Source: Sphingomonas faeni
GTDB lineage: Bacteria; Pseudomonadota; Alphaproteobacteria; Sphingomonadales; Sphingomonadaceae
Assembly: GCF_030817315.1 (NCBI RefSeq)
Contig: NZ_JAUSZF010000001.1
Location: forward strand, 1,534,501 to 1,598,500
Direction of reading: 5' to 3'
DNA: 64,000 nt
Shown here piece by piece: positions 62,414 through 64,000 of the stretch. Below the pieces are notes generated by a model. That model saw only the letters and a program-made list of their open reading frames with translations, did no database searches and was not told where the DNA came from. Position numbers and translations under genes: made by a program. How positions within the stretch are numbered: the first letter of the stretch is position 1; each line of letters starts with the position of its first letter.

Positions 62414-63495
62414 CGTCCGCTCTCCGGGCTGATCGTTAGTTCACCCGTCACGCGACCGGCCGCCGCCTGGAACACGCCCGCGCGGACCGAAAAGCCTGCG
62501 TCTTCGAGCGCCCGCTTCAGGTCGGTCGCCAGCGCTTCGCGCTCAACCGCCACCGACAGGCGCAGGTCGCCGTTCGCCTGGAAATCGAGCGCGGTGACTT
62601 CGGTGCCCGGCGTCGCGCGTATCGCCGCGAATACTGCCGCAGTCGTGTTGGTGAACCCGAGCCCCGGCCCCCGCACGCGCGACAGGCGCTCGTCGAGCTG
62701 CCGATCCGCGTCGACCACCGTCTCGCCGCGCGGCAGGCCGGTTACCGCCACGGTGTTCGCCTCAGCTTCCAGAGCGTCGGCACCGAAGCTGTATTTGGCG
62801 ATACGGACCAGCGAGATCGCCAACGTCACCGCCAGGATCGTCAGCGACAACAGTGCCAGTCGCCGGATCAGCCCCCAGTCGATCGCGAACCGTCGCCGTC
62901 GTGCGAATGGTCCCTGCCGCAGATCGAGAGGCGGTGACGCAACCGCAGCAACGATGGCGGCCTCCAATGTCTCACGGCCAGTGGTAGTCGGCGCGCTGCC
63001 GCCGGTTACCAACTCGGTCAGCCGTGCCTCGTCGGCAAATCCGCTCGACGTGCCGCGCACCACGCCGCTGCCGGCGAGTTCAGCACGCGCATATCCTTCA
63101 TCAGGCCGTGGCAGGAGCATCGGCGCGGGAATGACCGAGACGGGATCGACACCCGCCTCGGCGAGCATTCGCAGCCAGTCGCGCATCGTCGCGGCGCCGA
63201 CGACACCAATCGGCCTGTCGCTCGCGCCTTCGTCCCCGACCGCGACATGCAGTTCGGCAAGCGGCGACGCGCTCGCCTCACTGGCGAGGATCCGCGCGGC
63301 CGCCGTCGCCTGCGCCGCCGATCGCGACGGCAGTTCCGCCCAGTGCAGCGTCACCGCATCGGCGGGCGCCACGGCGATCGTCTCGTCGTCGATCGCATCG
63401 GGGATACCCTCCCCCTCCCCGACCACGCGCGCATCGACGACGCGCATCCAGCGATATCCGGTCTCGCCGGCAGGGAGGAACAGTAAGGTCGTCAT
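62410..63495 (-). CDS. gspL: Type II secretion system protein L
   Basis: The 361-residue protein starts at ATG 63495, overlapping the gspK stop. It has an actin-like cytoplasmic domain (VTLHWAELPSRSAAQATAAA, HVAVGDEGASDRPIGVV, VIPAPMLLP), one membrane helix near residue 225 (LALLSLTILAVTLAISLV) and a periplasmic domain. GspL anchors the GspE ATPase to the membrane. Confidence 0.9.
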   Translation of the reverse strand: MTTLLFLPAGETGYRWMRVVDARVVGEGEGIPDAIDDETIAVAPADAVTLHWAELPSRSAAQATAAARILASEASASPLAELHVAVGDEGASDRPIGVVGAATMRDWLRMLAEAGVDPVSVIPAPMLLPRPDEGYARAELAGSGVVRGTSSGFADEARLTELVTGGSAPTTTGRETLEAAIVAAVASPPLDLRQGPFARRRRFAIDWGLIRRLALLSLTILAVTLAISLVRIAKYSFGADALEAEANTVAVTGLPRGETVVDADRQLDERLSRVRGPGLGFTNTTAAVFAAIRATPGTEVTALDFQANGDLRLSVAVEREALATDLKRALEDAGFSVRAGVFQAAAGRVTGELTISPESGR

Positions 63496-64000
63496 GATGG
63501 CTCGCCCCATTGCCGCGATACGAGCTGCGCGGGAAGTCGGTTCGCGTCGATCAGCGCACGTTCCTGCATTTGCGTAGTGCCTAGCGTCACGTCGATATCG
63601 AGCGTGAACCATGTCGACAGCATCTGCGCATCGACTCCAGGCGCTATATTCGCCGCACCTAGCAGCGACGCACCCTTCTGCAACTCGTCGATGGTCGCAT
63701 AACCCTGCACCGGTCGCCGCAGCAGCAATTGCTGCGCGCCCCCGACCGACAGCGTATCGGGATACATCATCGCCAACAGCACGCTCTGTTCGGGCAGCAG
63801 CGTGTTGACGTTGATCGGCGAAGGCCTGGCGAATGGCAACGTGCAGATCCACGGCCGGATCTTCGCGTAGATATCCGGCGTCATCCCGGCGATGGCGCGC
63901 AGTTCGCTGGGGTCGCTCATCAGCGTGCTGGCCGTGCGATACGCTGGATCGCGACCGAGATACGCGCCGTCCTCGGCCCCCATCGGCTGCTGGTCCTGAT
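63492..64000 (-). CDS. gspK: Type II secretion system minor pseudopilin GspK (C-terminal part)
   Basis: The gene runs off the window, so only the last ~169 codons are visible. PSELRAIAGMTPDIYAKIRP and SPINVNTLLPEQSVLLAMMY are typical of GspK, the large pseudopilin at the pilus tip, including its saposin-like alpha domain. The 3' end overlaps gspL (ATGA). The prepilin signal lies outside the window. Confidence 0.88.
   Translation of the reverse strand, partial: QDQQPMGAEDGAYLGRDPAYRTASTLMSDPSELRAIAGMTPDIYAKIRPWICTLPFARPSPINVNTLLPEQSVLLAMMYPDTLSVGGAQQLLLRRPVQGYATIDELQKGASLLGAANIAPGVDAQMLSTWFTLDIDVTLGTTQMQERALIDANRLPAQLVSRQWGEPS

Overview
The window is a high-GC alphaproteobacterial chromosome segment, most likely from Sphingomonas or a close relative. 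The evidence is TonB-dependent glycan uptake linked to a Weimberg xylose pathway, two EcfG-type stress promoters, an exosortase-A cluster in the sphingomonad arrangement, and families of palindromic intergenic repeats. I saw no plasmid, phage, IS or CRISPR signature.

Layout. (1) 1-8694: a TonB-dependent receptor (5' part only), a secreted SGNH esterase, a GH29 alpha-L-fucosidase, a GH31 alpha-xylosidase with a PA14 insert, and a GH35-type beta-galactosidase. This set fits removal of acetyl, fucosyl, galactosyl and xylosyl decorations from xyloglucan. (2) 9117-18815: a complete oxidative xylose (Weimberg) set, namely xylX, xylB, xylC, a sugar porter, xylD, a LacI-type xylR and xylA. A shared near-palindrome (GKTANCGCTMMCA) lies before xylX, xylD and xylR/xylA, with a weaker match before the GH35-GH31 operon. 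(3) 19440-22574: a large hybrid histidine kinase with an unusual ParD/CopG-like N-terminus. (4) 22760-29474: isocitrate lyase, a four-gene stress operon behind an EcfG promoter, and formate-tetrahydrofolate ligase. (5) 29612-41986: an exosortase-A/PEP-CTERM polysaccharide cluster in advanced decay. Its exosortase, glycosyltransferase, FemAB protein, deacetylase and two hydrolases are broken, and a deletion has fused the export protein to a beta-barrel protein. The amidotransferase, ATPase, decarboxylase, acyl-CoA ligase and ACP remain open. The ligase carries two palindromic repeat insertions inside its reading frame. (6) 42009-49882: thioredoxin reductase, then two paralogous FdhF/YdeP-type molybdoenzymes around mobA, fdhD and a formate/nitrite channel. 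(7) 50064-54828: tRNA-Met, a 2'-5' RNA ligase-like protein, Kup, an Lrp regulator divergent from alanine dehydrogenase, and a small DUF3072 stress protein. (8) 54872-61149: a cytochrome c maturation operon (ccmC-D-E-F-G-H-I, with a one-base frameshift in ccmF), a leucine-type dehydrogenase and tRNA-His. (9) 61215-64000: type II secretion genes gspK (partial), L, M and N.

Together, regions 1 and 2 form a path from plant hemicellulose side chains to 2-oxoglutarate. Region 6 is a formate/molybdenum module. Region 5 looks like a biosynthetic system being lost. All functional calls rest on reading the sequence and on recall of protein families; no searches were run.
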